Source: CAWCWN01 sp963799245 (lineage in GTDB: Bacteria > Chloroflexota > Ktedonobacteria > Ktedonobacterales > Ktedonobacteraceae). Taken from it: a DNA stretch of 64,000 bases. Positions 20,851 through 30,522 of the stretch are shown piece after piece (the first letter of the stretch is position 1; every line of letters begins with the position of its first letter). The position numbers and the translations under genes are program-made. The stretch spans positions 62,001 through 126,000 of the forward strand of contig CAWCWN010000007.1 in assembly GCA_963799245.1 (NCBI GenBank), read 5' to 3'. Under the pieces are notes generated by a model that saw nothing but the letters and a program-made list of their open reading frames with translations, did no database searches and was not told the DNA's origin.

Positions 20851-22132
20851 TCAATCTCGCTCGATGTGCAGCTTGAGGAAGTGTGTGGAGCAGGAGATAC
20901 AGGGATCGTAGTTGCGAATGGCCTGCTCGCACTGCCAGGTCAATTGATCTACAGGCAGATCGATGGCCTGGGCGGCGTAGTGCCAGAGATCGTTTTCGAT
21001 GGTTTTCTGGTTCTGAGAGGTGGGCGGGACGATCTTCGCCTCGCGGATGATCCCTTTGTCGTCGAGACGGTAGCGTTGATAGAGAATGCCGCGCGGGGCT
21101 TCCGTAATGGCCGAGCCAATGGCTGCACGCGGGTGTAGCTCTATGGCTGCTCGCTCCGGCTGCTCGTACTGCTCAATGATGCGCAAGGCCTCGTCGCAGG
21201 CGTAGAGTATCTCCACGCTGCGCACGATGATGCTCTGGAAGGGATTGCGGCAGGTCGATCCCAGCCCGGCGGCACGCGCCGCTTCCTGTGCCAGAGGAGA
21301 GAGCCGATCAAAGTTCAGGTTGTAGCGCGCAAGCGGCCCGACGAAGTAGGCCCCTCGCTGCGTAAGCCGCGAGCGGAGCGCAGTCGAATACGGTACGTGC
21401 TCTTCGACGAAGTGGCTCTCGTATTCCTGGGCAGAGATATCCAGCCCTTTGTTAGAAACCAGGCGCCCTTCGTTAAAGGGGTATTCCTCAGGATGTCGCA
21501 GGGCCACGAACTCGTAGTCCTGCTCGAAGTCCGGGAAGGGCAGTTGCGCCGTCCAGCGCACCGTATCCAGCGCGACCTCGCGCGCACACTTCAACTGTTC
21601 GACGAGCTGCTTAAATTCCTGCTTTGCGGGCACGCGATAAAACCCACCTACACGCACATTAATGGGGTGGATCTCCCGACCGCCTAGCAAAGACACGATG
21701 GCATTGCCGGCCTTTTTAAGCTGCAGTGCACGCTTCACGAGGTCTGGGTAATCCCGCGCTATGTGTATGACGTCGGGATAGCCGAGAAAGTCGGGCGCAT
21801 GGAGCATATACACGTGCAGTGTGTGGCTTTCGATCCACTCACCGCAGTAGAGGAGGCGGCGCAGGGCGCGCAGTTGCCCATCAACGCTAGCGTCAAAGGC
21901 GTATTCCATCGCATGCACGGCGCTCATCTGGTAGGCCACAGGACAGATGCCGCAGATGCGAGCAGTGATATCAGGAGTCTCGCTGTACAGGCGACCTCGT
22001 AGCAGCGCCTCAAAGAAGCGCGGCGGCTCAATGATCTTCAATTTCACATTCACGACCTTATTGCCGCTGATCCTGACATAAAGCGCGCCTTCACCCTCGA
22101 CGCGGGTGAGGAAATTCACTTTGATGGTCTTA

Positions 22133-22140
<8 letters not shown>
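20851..22140 (-). CDS. hyhL: [NiFe]-hydrogenase large (alpha) subunit, group 3b-like
   Basis: Catalytic subunit of a soluble bidirectional NAD(P)-linked hydrogenase, 429 residues. The nickel ligands are in RICGICPVAYQ (Cys63, Cys66) and DPCISCSTH (Cys414, Cys417); nine residues follow the final His, consistent with a short processed tail. The length, and neighbours encoding diaphorase-type subunits, point to group 3b (sulfhydrogenase type) rather than membrane-bound uptake types. The ATG at 22140 overlaps the small-subunit stop by 8 nt, which suggests translational coupling. An upstream ATG would add 16 residues inside the previous gene and is rejected. Confidence 0.93.
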
Positions 22141-22909
<769 letters not shown>

Positions 22910-22910
22910 A

Positions 22911-23750
22911 TCAGATCTCTCCCTTTACTAGCAAGTCACGCACATCGCTGTAGCGGAACACGGGGCCATCCTTACAGACGAAGTTCGGGCCGTACTGGCA
23001 GTGCCCACAAAAGCCCACAGCACACTTCATGTTGCGCTCCATCGAGACGATGATGTGTTCCACGACTACGCCGCGCTTATCAAGCTCCAGCGCAGTGAAG
23101 CGCATCATGACCTCCGGGCCGCAGACCAGCGCCGTTGTATTGCGAGGATCGAATGGGGCCCTGGAAATGAGGCGCGTTACAACGCCGACGCTGCCGTGCC
23201 ATGAGCCGGTGGCGCGATCAACTGTGACATAGACCTCCAGGTCGAGGTGTGCGCGCCAGTGTTCGAGTTCCCGTTTATAGAGAATTTCCCCCGGCGTCCT
23301 GGCACCATAGAGCAGGACGACTTTGCCGTACTTTTCCCGCCGCGCCATAATCTGGTACATTGTCGAGCGCAGTGGAGCCAGGCCAATGCCTCCGGCGACA
23401 ATCACGATATCCTTCCCCTCCGCCTGCTCGATCGGCCAATGGCTACCAAAAGGGCCACGCACACCTATCACATCTTCAGGGCGCAGCTCGCGCATGGCTT
23501 TTGACACGGTTCCCACAGCACGAGTTGTATGGACAAGCGGCCTGCGCTTAGCAGGATCGCCACTAATCGAGATGGGGATCTCGCCCACTCCGAACACGTA
23601 AAGCATATTGAACTGACCGCTAGCGAAGGGTGGGACATCGCTGCCATCTGCCGGTTCCAGTTCAAGCGTGAAGGTATCAGATAGCTCACGATGCACACGC
23701 AGCACGCGGTAGGCTGTTGGCAGCATAGGATCGGTCCTGGCTGCTATCAC
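22911..23750 (-). CDS. hyhG: Hydrogenase gamma subunit, FAD/NAD(P)-binding with [2Fe-2S]
   Basis: A 279-residue ferredoxin-NADP-reductase-like subunit. An FAD-binding beta barrel (residues about 10-100), the NAD(P)-binding motif IVAGGIGLAPLRS near 130, a CGPEVMM segment near 205, and a C-terminal [2Fe-2S] motif (MKCAVGFCGHCQYGPNFVC). It links the hydrogenase to NAD(P)H. The start is a GTG at 23750 that overlaps the upstream stop, or the ATG at 23726; both are plausible and differ by eight residues. Confidence 0.9.
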   Translation of the reverse strand: MIAARTDPMLPTAYRVLRVHRELSDTFTLELEPADGSDVPPFASGQFNMLYVFGVGEIPISISGDPAKRRPLVHTTRAVGTVSKAMRELRPEDVIGVRGPFGSHWPIEQAEGKDIVIVAGGIGLAPLRSTMYQIMARREKYGKVVLLYGARTPGEILYKRELEHWRAHLDLEVYVTVDRATGSWHGSVGVVTRLISRAPFDPRNTTALVCGPEVMMRFTALELDKRGVVVEHIIVSMERNMKCAVGFCGHCQYGPNFVCKDGPVFRYSDVRDLLVKGEI

Positions 23751-24220
23751 ATGTCACCTCGCTTGTGATCGCCGTAGACATCGAGCAGTTGCAGCCGCGT
23801 CGCCTGCAAACGCTGCATCAAAATGGCTGCCATGCGCTGGACCAGCTCGTAACCCAAATCGTGGTCCTGCTCCCCCTTCATGCGCAGGCATGCTCCGTCC
23901 AGCATGATAGCCCGTGTTGAGCCAACACTGCGCGCACTGAAGTGCCAACGGTAGGGCGGGAAGAGCCAGGACCAGCCTAGCACTTCGCCGGCTTCGATGG
24001 TCTCTATGGTGATCGGTCCGCGGCTCCCTACAACGGTCTCAAGGGCCACTTTCCCTGAGCGGATAACGTAAAAGTGCGATGCCTCTTCCCCTTCGCGGAA
24101 GAGGTAGGTCCCATCAGCAAAACGCGCATTGGATGCGCAGCCAGTGATGAGTTGCATATAGCGGTGATCTAGCCCCTGGAAAAAAGGGTGCTCCACCAGG
24201 ATCTTTTCCAGTGTCTGCAT
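23747..24220 (-). CDS. Cyclic-nucleotide-binding (Crp-fold) protein without HTH, in hydrogenase operon
   Basis: A 157-residue protein with one cNMP-binding beta-roll: FADGTYLFREGEEASHFYVIRSGKV, then IEAGEVLGWSWLFPPYRW, then a C-terminal helix. There is no helix-turn-helix, so it is not a DNA-binding regulator. It lies between hyhB (4 nt) and hyhG (overlap), firmly within the hydrogenase operon. Such genes recur in group 3b operons; the usual guess is allosteric control or assembly, which is not shown here. The expected phosphate-binding RxA motif is replaced by GW-S-WLFPP, so ligand binding is uncertain. Confidence 0.85.
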   Translation of the reverse strand: MQTLEKILVEHPFFQGLDHRYMQLITGCASNARFADGTYLFREGEEASHFYVIRSGKVALETVVGSRGPITIETIEAGEVLGWSWLFPPYRWHFSARSVGSTRAIMLDGACLRMKGEQDHDLGYELVQRMAAILMQRLQATRLQLLDVYGDHKRGDM

Positions 24221-24224
24221 ATGG

Positions 24225-25373
24225 CTATTGCTCCTTCGTGGCGCTGTCGCTCAGGCGAATTGCGCGGGCTTCTTCGGTAATGTCGATACCAACGGGACAC
24301 CAGGTGATACAGCGCCCGCAGCCCACGCATCCCGAGGTGCCGAACTGGTCAATCCAGCTCGCAAGCTTATGCGTCATCCACTGGCGATAACGAGATCTCG
24401 TCGAAGCGCGGATACTGCCCCCAGCAATATAGGAGAAATCCATGGTGAAGCAGGAGTCCCACTTGCGCCAGCGTTCGGCCTGCTCACCCGCGAGGTCGGT
24501 CACATCCTCTACAGTGGTGCAGAAGCACGTCGGACAGACGAGTGTGCAGTTGCCGCAGGTCAGGCAGCGTTGTGCCACATCATCCCAGCGCGGGTGTTCA
24601 AGATTGCGATAGAGCAGGCCCTTGATGTCCGTCGTATCCAGCTTGCGGCCCATATGCGCAGCGGTTTCTGCCACGATGCGCTCGGCCACCTGGATATCAT
24701 GCTCGCCGGCTTCCTGACAGGGCAGTTCGCGAATAATCTCCGCCCCAAGCTCTGTACCAACTTCTACAACGAAGTAATGTCGGCCTTCAGCGAGCACTTC
24801 TGTCAGCGCAAGATCGAAGCCAGAGCTGGCCTTCGGTCCCGTCTGCATCGAGGTGCAGAAGCAGGTCCCTCCACTTTGTCCACAATTGAGAGCGATGATG
24901 CAGATATTGCTGCGTCGCGCCTGGTAAGTAGGGTCCGTATACCCGGCTCGCAGGAAGACCTTATCCTGTATCTCGATCGCGTGCAGCTCGCACGAGCGTA
25001 CACCCAGGAACGCGAGCCTGGGAGCCTCGTGTTCCCCCGGGATAAGCCGCATGCTCTTCTCCTCGCGCCGCGCCTGCCATAGACGAATAACGGGAGGGTG
25101 GAGATACTTTTTCCAGGAGTGCGGGCCCACTACATAGCCGAACAATGCTTCGTCGGCTCGTCTTTTCAGGCGATAGGTGCCGCCGTCTTGCTCATCTGTA
25201 TAGCCGACAGGGAGATCGGTGACCGAGGTCACCGTATCGTAGACGATAGCTTGTTCACGTACGGTTGGCCCCACAACCTGAAACCCTTTGTCGTTGAGCA
25301 CGTCCAGCAACTGCTGGAAATGCTCACGTTGCAGCACCCCCTGGGTTGTGTGCGGGGTAGAAGATAACATCAT
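24225..25373 (-). CDS. hyhB: Hydrogenase beta subunit, [4Fe-4S] electron-transfer
   Basis: A 382-residue subunit of the HydB/HyhB type. The C-terminal part has two clustered cysteine motifs (CLTCGNCTLVCPTCFCT near 270 and CVGCGRCITWCPVGIDI near 350); the N-terminal part contains LGVRSCELHAIEIQDKVF and CGQSGGTCFCTSM typical of the family. First gene of the operon. Two adjacent ATGs (25373 and 25370) are possible starts. An extended -10 promoter lies 70 bp upstream. The phased-GTGA sites of neighbouring genes are not convincingly present here. Confidence 0.9.
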   Translation of the reverse strand: MMLSSTPHTTQGVLQREHFQQLLDVLNDKGFQVVGPTVREQAIVYDTVTSVTDLPVGYTDEQDGGTYRLKRRADEALFGYVVGPHSWKKYLHPPVIRLWQARREEKSMRLIPGEHEAPRLAFLGVRSCELHAIEIQDKVFLRAGYTDPTYQARRSNICIIALNCGQSGGTCFCTSMQTGPKASSGFDLALTEVLAEGRHYFVVEVGTELGAEIIRELPCQEAGEHDIQVAERIVAETAAHMGRKLDTTDIKGLLYRNLEHPRWDDVAQRCLTCGNCTLVCPTCFCTTVEDVTDLAGEQAERWRKWDSCFTMDFSYIAGGSIRASTRSRYRQWMTHKLASWIDQFGTSGCVGCGRCITWCPVGIDITEEARAIRLSDSATKEQ

Positions 25374-25443
25374 CTCGACTTTGTCCTAGTAAACAACTAG
25401 CTATATACAATTAAACAAGCCAGAGCTGATCCTCACTAAGGGT

Positions 25444-25452
25444 AGTATAGCA
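25444..25452 (-). promoter_or_regulatory. Extended -10 promoter of the hydrogenase operon
   Basis: On the minus strand TGCTATACT (complement of plus 25444-25452). One TGTGA lies 28 bp upstream, but the -16, -48 and -59 half-sites are absent. Confidence 0.5.
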
Positions 25453-25528
25453 CAGGAATAATGGGCTTGCTTTCACATCAAGCGGTCCATTCCTGACTTC
25501 GGTGGGCGTTCCTTGTTGATCATCCAGA

Positions 25529-26563
25529 TTATCCCTGTATCGAGGCCAGGGTAGTCAGGTCCCAGTCGATATTGCTCTTGTCCATCATGTCTGGTGGACG
25601 AACGACCAGCAGCGGCGATCTGGTGCCTAGCAGGACGCGCTCGGTGATACTCCCCATGGCCCAGCGCTGCACTCCGCTATATCCATGCGTGGCCATGGCG
25701 ATGAGATCGCATCCGCCGAACTCACCCGCCCTCTCGGCGTCTTCCCCGTTTTCTGCCAGCTTGATGAGGGCCGTTGCAACGTCTGTATCCAGCACGACCG
25801 ACCAGGTAACGGCCAGATTGAGATCTGCTACGGCGGGTGCTGCTACCCTCTCATGCAAACGATCTACCGTCGAACTCAGGTAGCTTTGTGCCGCCGGCAA
25901 AGCCTGTTCGCTGTTCGTGAGCCCCTTGCGGTCTTTTGACGCTCGCACAGCAGCTACTGGCTGTATCACCCGAGCCAGGTGGAGCGCGCCCACGTTGGGA
26001 GCCGCTAAAGCTGCCACCAGGCTGGCCGCAGGTTCAAGGGCAGTCTCCGCGAGTGCGGAGCCATCCAGGGCGACAAGCGCGCGCAGAGGTCGCGATGCGT
26101 CTGGATGGGGCTCGGCGACGACTGCTCCACCCTCGCGCAGGATTAACGTCGGCACGACGGAGTGGCGCGCTACTTTCTCCGCCACGCTGCCTATCGACCA
26201 GCGTATCATGCCTGTATAGCCATGGCTGCACAGTATAATCAGATCCGCCCGGTGGGAGTGTGCAACCGCAAGTATAGTTGGAGCCGATGGCCCAAAGAGA
26301 GCCACTGTTTCCGACGAGATGCCGTCCAGGGCGGTCTTGCTGAGCGCCGAGAGGTAGCGCTCGGCCTCTGTCAGAGCAGCGTCATTGGCCGGCTGCGTCA
26401 ATGCAGGTTGTGGTGCCACGGCCGGCCAGAATTCTATCACTGTGCTCACGACGCGTACCAGGATGACTGACCCATGAGAAGCGCGCGCGATGCGCGCGGC
26501 CACAGGGATGGCCCGCTCAGAGCGGGCTGATCCATCCACGGGGACAAGTATTCGCTGAAACAT
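25529..26563 (-). CDS. Universal stress protein, tandem UspA domains
   Basis: A 344-residue protein with two Usp domains (about 1-145 and 160-335). The first starts FQRILVPVDGSARSERAIPVA. Each domain carries the ATP-binding pattern G-x2-G-x9-G-S: SHGYTGMIRWSIGSVAEKV and THGYSGVQRWAMGSITERV. Tandem ATP-binding USPs act in survival under hypoxia and energy stress in actinobacteria; the exact role is unknown. GAAGGAGAA lies before the ATG. Its promoter at 26639-26703 has all four phased half-sites. Divergent from the next usp. Confidence 0.93.
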   Translation of the reverse strand: MFQRILVPVDGSARSERAIPVAARIARASHGSVILVRVVSTVIEFWPAVAPQPALTQPANDAALTEAERYLSALSKTALDGISSETVALFGPSAPTILAVAHSHRADLIILCSHGYTGMIRWSIGSVAEKVARHSVVPTLILREGGAVVAEPHPDASRPLRALVALDGSALAETALEPAASLVAALAAPNVGALHLARVIQPVAAVRASKDRKGLTNSEQALPAAQSYLSSTVDRLHERVAAPAVADLNLAVTWSVVLDTDVATALIKLAENGEDAERAGEFGGCDLIAMATHGYSGVQRWAMGSITERVLLGTRSPLLVVRPPDMMDKSNIDWDLTTLASIQG

Positions 26564-26638
26564 GCACGTTCTCCTTCTCTCATGCTCCTCGGCGGCCGCC
26601 CCTGCTCACCGCAAGTCGTCGCACCAACCTCTTGAGGG

Positions 26639-26703
26639 AGAATACCGTAAGGGTATCACAGACTGATCACGGAGTGATCAGTTTCTGTCACGGTTCATTC
26701 ACA
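26639..26703 (-). promoter_or_regulatory. Phased-GTGA promoter with all four half-sites (usp)
   Basis: Minus-strand TGTGA (-59, plus 26699-26703), CGTGA (-48, plus 26688-26692), CGTGA (-27, plus 26667-26671) and TGTGA (-16, plus 26656-26660), with -10 TATTCT (plus 26639-26644). ACTGATCAC-GGA-GTGATCAGT at 26662-26682, a perfect 9-bp inverted repeat, lies within it. Confidence 0.82.
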
Positions 26704-26786
26704 GCGGTGAGGATGAGGATAGATAAGATATGGACCTGATCTAAAACATGTTGCAGCTGATGTTGCGATGGGGATGCTGCCTGAGC

Positions 26787-26851
26787 TGTGATAGCCCTGT
26801 GAAATCTTGCCCTATGGTTGAGACAAAGCCGTGAGATGCATGTCCTATACT
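26787..26851 (+). promoter_or_regulatory. Phased-GTGA promoter P1, distal to usp
   Basis: TGTGA (26787), TGTGA (26798), TGAGA (26819) and CGTGA (26830) lie -59, -48, -27 and -16 from TATACT at 26846. It is 425 bp from the next gene, with a strong hairpin and a second promoter in between. Confidence 0.75.
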
Positions 26852-26857
26852 CGTTGT

Positions 26858-27133
26858 GTGAGAGGAGAACCTCTCAGTGAAGAGAGGCTTCTCGTGAGGT
26901 CAAAGAAGACACAGAAGGCGCCGAGCGCCACGCGCAGACAACACGCTCCACATGAACGCCGTCGTTCAAGGAGCCACACGAGGCCGTGAATGACCATCTT
27001 AAGATCTTAGTGTGTTGCTGTCAGAGCCGGGTGTCTCCACACGTTTGTAGCAAAGCAACGAAGCGGAAATGGAGAAGTCCCTTAGGCGCTAGATGAGGTC
27101 GGTGCCCACGCTGGCACCGACCTCATCTAGCGC
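26858..27133 (+). ncRNA. Candidate regulated small RNA (or leftover transcript of a deleted gene)
   Basis: About 275 nt lie between promoter P1 and a perfect 21-bp hairpin, with another promoter just after it. The only frames are very short; the best (GTG at 26893, 31 codons) is strongly basic and unconvincing. A local GAGAGG/CCTCTC hairpin lies at the start. No known RNA family is recognised. The alternative is the footprint of a deleted gene, as seen elsewhere in this window. Confidence 0.3.
27086..27133 (+). terminator. Perfect 21-bp hairpin between P1 and P2 of usp
   Basis: Bases 27086-27106 are exactly complementary to 27113-27133, loop CACGCT. No protein gene ends just before it, so it would terminate only an RNA started at P1. 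Confidence 0.6.
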
Positions 27134-27156
27134 AGGCTATAGCGAACGTTCCCCTC

Positions 27157-27189
27157 TGAGATGCTGCTGTGAGTAGAGAGGTATATGCT
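27157..27189 (+). promoter_or_regulatory. Proximal promoter P2 of usp, half phased-GTGA type
   Basis: TGAGA (27157) and TGTGA (27168) lie -27 and -16 from TATGCT at 27184. No -48/-59 pair is present; the space is taken by the hairpin. Confidence 0.45.
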
Positions 27190-27270
27190 CAATGCTGGAA
27201 GGGGCATTAGTTGATATATACGGCGAGAAAACGATTTTCTCAGTATCTCACGTTTGAAAGGAGTACAGGA

Positions 27271-28323
27271 ATGTTTCAACGAATTCTTGTACCGCTCGAT
27301 GGTTCAAAGGGCGCTGAGCACGCCATCCCGCTCGCCACTCGCATTGCACGCGCCTCGAGCGGTTCGCTTGTCTTGTTGCGCGTGGTGTTGTCTCCCAGCG
27401 AGGTCGGAACCTATGGCGCGGGTATACGCGGGACAACTGCGGTCAAGCCGGAGGCTGAGGCCAAAGCCAGAGACCTGGCCGAAGCCAATAGCTACCTGGC
27501 AACGCTGATGACCACCTACGCGGCTGACCTGGAGGATCTGGCCATTGCAACGGAGGCGGTTACCGGCGCCACGGCGCCAACCATCTTCGCCAGCGCTCGC
27601 TATGAGCACGCCGACCTGATTGTGATGTGCAGCCATGGAGAGACGGGCTTGAAGCGCTGGGTGGTGGGGAGCGTGGCGCATGAGGCGGTACGTCACAGCC
27701 CGGTGCCGGTTCTGGTGCTGAATGAACATGGCGTGGTCCCCCCCATCTCAGCCGCGGGCCATCCCCTGCGCATAGTGGTGCCGGTGGATGGGTCGGAGCT
27801 TGCGGAGATCGCCCTGCAGCCGGCAGCACAGCTGGTTGCAGCGCTCGCTTCTCCTGCGCAGGGTGAGCTGCACCTGTTGCGCGTGGTGGATCTCCCCTCG
27901 GCCTATGGAAAGATGAAGAGCCAGGCGCACATTAGCGACGCCACGCATGAAGAGGTCAAGAAAGAGGCGGAAACGTATGTGCAAGCGCTGGCCGAGCGGT
28001 TACGCGCGACCGACTTCGGCGGCGGCCTTAGCATTGGCTCGTCGCTAGTGGATAACAGCGATGTGGCCGCAACGATCATCAAGCAGGCAGAAGCGACAGC
28101 TGAGGGTTCGGCGGGCTCCGATCTGATTGCCATAGCGACGCATGGACGGGGAGGTCTGCGGCGAGTGTTGATGGGCAGCATGGCTGAACATCTGCTGGGC
28201 CATACAAAGCTGCCACTGCTGGTTGTACGGCCGGCGCAGGGAGAGGCGGCAGAAGCTGAAAAGTCAGGTGAGGCCACAGAGGTAACGGAAGTTGAGGTGC
28301 AGACCTGGTCAGGGTTGTTGTAG
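27271..28323 (+). CDS. Universal stress protein, tandem UspA domains
   Basis: About 350 residues, two Usp domains. Starts FQRILVPLDGSKGAEHAIPLA, nearly identical to the divergent usp at 25529-26563. ATP-binding patterns: SHGETGLKRWVVGSVAHEA and THGRGGLRRVLMGSMAEHL. The ATG at 27271 is preceded by AAAGGAG; the longer frame from 27211 lacks a ribosome site. The C-terminus carries an extra acidic tail rich in Glu (about 20 residues). Two promoters precede it. Followed by the histidine kinase on the same strand, 285 bp away. Confidence 0.92.
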   Translation: MFQRILVPLDGSKGAEHAIPLATRIARASSGSLVLLRVVLSPSEVGTYGAGIRGTTAVKPEAEAKARDLAEANSYLATLMTTYAADLEDLAIATEAVTGATAPTIFASARYEHADLIVMCSHGETGLKRWVVGSVAHEAVRHSPVPVLVLNEHGVVPPISAAGHPLRIVVPVDGSELAEIALQPAAQLVAALASPAQGELHLLRVVDLPSAYGKMKSQAHISDATHEEVKKEAETYVQALAERLRATDFGGGLSIGSSLVDNSDVAATIIKQAEATAEGSAGSDLIAIATHGRGGLRRVLMGSMAEHLLGHTKLPLLVVRPAQGEAAEAEKSGEATEVTEVEVQTWSGLL

Positions 28324-28469
28324 AAGTGCTCAATTACATCATTCGCCAGACGACCTGGGCGGATCATCTGAGCGCCCAGGTCTTGCAATTCATTATCTAA
28401 AAATAACCTTGCCCGGGTGTATTTTTCGTTGTATGAGAGCAGATAAGATTCTGTTGGCTTTTTTCCATT

Positions 28470-28534
28470 TGTGATGGAACTGAGAAGTTGATAACGCATT
28501 TGTGCTTTCGCTGAGAGGCTACTGTATCTAAAAT
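28470..28534 (+). promoter_or_regulatory. Phased-GTGA promoter candidate of the histidine kinase
   Basis: TGTGA (28470) and TGAGA (28481) form the distal pair, TGTGC (28501) and TGAGA (28512) the proximal pair, ahead of TAAAAT at 28529. Pair spacing is right but only one half-site is exact. Confidence 0.4.
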
Positions 28535-28608
28535 GTGAGGGAAGGCACAAAGTTATGGCAGAGCGTGAAGATGCATGTCAACGCTAAGCGAAGCGAAAGA
28601 GGATCGAA

Positions 28609-30123
28609 ATGGAAGCACAACAGTTTGACGAGATGCTCAAGTCTGAAGCCCTGGCGGCACTACAGGACATTTCACAGCTCTCGCAACATAGCACGGCCAT
28701 CTCCGCCGCCCCGGGTTCGATTGCCACGGCACTTCTTGAGCGGCTCCTTATGCTCTGCTCAGCAAAGCGCGGCGCTCTCCTTCTCACCACGCCAAAGCTC
28801 CCTGATTTGAAGCACTCCGTTCTCTCTTCTTTCACTGCCAGGAAGGAATTCCATATCCTAGCAAAACAGGGTATGGGCGAGGAGGAGGCACTGGCACACC
28901 TGCTTACATTCTCATCAGAAGGGGCGGCGATCCAATCGTCTCTGCACGAAGCCTGCTGGATACTCTGTAAACTGCCCGTTTCGCTTCCTCTGCCCCGCGA
29001 TCTAGATGAAGACATGAGGCAGAAGAGCGTGGAACAGAGGGACCGGACGACGCCGGGCATACAGGCCTTCCTGATTTTAGGATGGTCAGAAAAGGATGAT
29101 GGCCCCCGCGCTTCTGCTGTTGCAAAAGGACAAAAAATCCTCCCACTTGTTGCAGATGTGGTTGCAGCAGTCATTACAAATTCACTGTTAGTGGAGCGCG
29201 TTGATGAGCTTGAAACCATTGCTGATGCTCAGGCACTGCGCGGGATGGACCTGCTCAAAGCGGAACTACTTGCCACAGTAAGCCATGAATTACGCAGCCC
29301 TTTAGCATCCGTCAAAGGCTATGCTGCAACGCTTCTGCGCCATGAACGCCGGATCTCGCGTGAAGAACGGCACGAATTTTTGCTCGCCATCACTGAGGCG
29401 AGTGATCGCCTGGCCGTGGTAATTGATCGCCTTCTGGAGATATCGCAACTGGATACCGACGCCATCACGATTGAACCTACCACTATCGATCTTGCATATC
29501 TGGTTCGTGAAGCTATCACTGCCAGCGAAGAGCGTTTTGTCGTATCCCAGCAAGCAGAAGAAGCGCCCCATGCTCTGAAAAGGTATACCTTCCAGCTGCA
29601 AATCGAAGACATTCATGGAAAGCCTTGCACTGAGGAACCGCTCATTCAAGCAGATCGAAATCGCTTGCGGGAAGTGCTGGACCATCTCTTAGAAAATGCT
29701 GTGCTCTATTCGCCAGAGGGTGGAACGGTGGAAGTGGTGATACGTCCCGTTATTCTAGCGGGTCAAGTGGGTTGTTCATCGGTCCCGAAGGATCAAGACG
29801 AGTGTAGAGCAGTTCAAAGAGAAACTGCTCCGTCAGTGCGAGGGCCTCAAGGGATGATAGAGATTTGCGTATGCGACCACGGGATAGGCATCCCGCAAGA
29901 GCAGCTTGAGCACATCTTTGAGAGCTTTCATCGCCTTGATACACGGCTCACACGGGAAGTGAATGGCCTTGGATTGGGGCTGGCAATCTCCAAACGCATT
30001 GTGGAATTGCATGGTGGTACAATCTGGGCGGAGAGCAATGTTGGCAAGGGAAGTACGTTCCATGTCCGCTTGCCAGTAGATGACAAGGCTGGACTTGCTC
30101 CTCACGTAACAGCACAATTCTGA
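28609..30123 (+). CDS. Soluble sensor histidine kinase
   Basis: A 504-residue kinase without membrane segments. Residues about 30-200 form a GAF-like sensory region; a HisKA domain follows with the phospho-acceptor His226 in ATVSHELRSPLASVKGY; the ATPase domain has the N box (LLENAVLYSPEGG), G1 (DHGIGIPQE), F box (FHRLDTR) and G2 (GLGLGLAISKRI). All catalytic parts are present. No response regulator gene is adjacent, so it is an orphan here. Its location among USPs and its own weak phased-GTGA promoter make it a candidate sensor for the regulon; that link is inference only. Confidence 0.92.
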   Translation: MEAQQFDEMLKSEALAALQDISQLSQHSTAISAAPGSIATALLERLLMLCSAKRGALLLTTPKLPDLKHSVLSSFTARKEFHILAKQGMGEEEALAHLLTFSSEGAAIQSSLHEACWILCKLPVSLPLPRDLDEDMRQKSVEQRDRTTPGIQAFLILGWSEKDDGPRASAVAKGQKILPLVADVVAAVITNSLLVERVDELETIADAQALRGMDLLKAELLATVSHELRSPLASVKGYAATLLRHERRISREERHEFLLAITEASDRLAVVIDRLLEISQLDTDAITIEPTTIDLAYLVREAITASEERFVVSQQAEEAPHALKRYTFQLQIEDIHGKPCTEEPLIQADRNRLREVLDHLLENAVLYSPEGGTVEVVIRPVILAGQVGCSSVPKDQDECRAVQRETAPSVRGPQGMIEICVCDHGIGIPQEQLEHIFESFHRLDTRLTREVNGLGLGLAISKRIVELHGGTIWAESNVGKGSTFHVRLPVDDKAGLAPHVTAQF

Positions 30124-30330
30124 GCATGTTTGAACTATCCCGCGCTGCTCATTGCGCTGGGTGTCTGCAACCAGTCGCGTGGTGAAGCGGGCTGGTTACA
30201 GGAGTACCTCGCTCACGCTGCGACCGCTCATCACGATCGGGAAGGGTTGTGACCGTTCCCACGTATCCGCAATGTCGCAGAGCCATGCGCAGATGATTGT
30301 AGACATGCTGATCTCCTTCCATGGCCTGCT

Positions 30331-30522
30331 TCAGTCCAGCTGCTCTGTCAGCCTGCCGGTCTCGACCAGCCAGCGGGCGAACTGCAGGTGGCGCAGGTCG
30401 AGCGCAGCCTGATCCATCTCGCCTCTGTCAGCGTAGGCTCTGCACAGACACAAAAGCCGATTGATTTCATACCGAGAAAACCCCGACCTCTGCAACATCT
30501 CAAAAGCTTCTTCGTGATTCAT
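30331..30522 (-). CDS. Small helical hypothetical protein
   Basis: A 63-residue reading frame with protein-like composition: an EEAFEMLQRSGFSRYEINRL segment resembling a small helical domain, then a region rich in Arg, Leu and Ala. The nearest purine-rich ribosome site (GAGGAGGG) is about 20 nt before the ATG, which is far. It is convergent with the histidine kinase and divergent from the hemerythrin. I do not recognise it. The remaining 30124-30330 and 30523-30829 stretches show no other gene. Confidence 0.4.
   Translation of the reverse strand: MNHEEAFEMLQRSGFSRYEINRLLCLCRAYADRGEMDQAALDLRHLQFARWLVETGRLTEQLD

Noticed and set aside
25444..25510. Hydrogenase operon as a member of the phased-GTGA regulon
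   Set aside because: Only one TGTGA at about -28; the other three positions do not match even with one mismatch.
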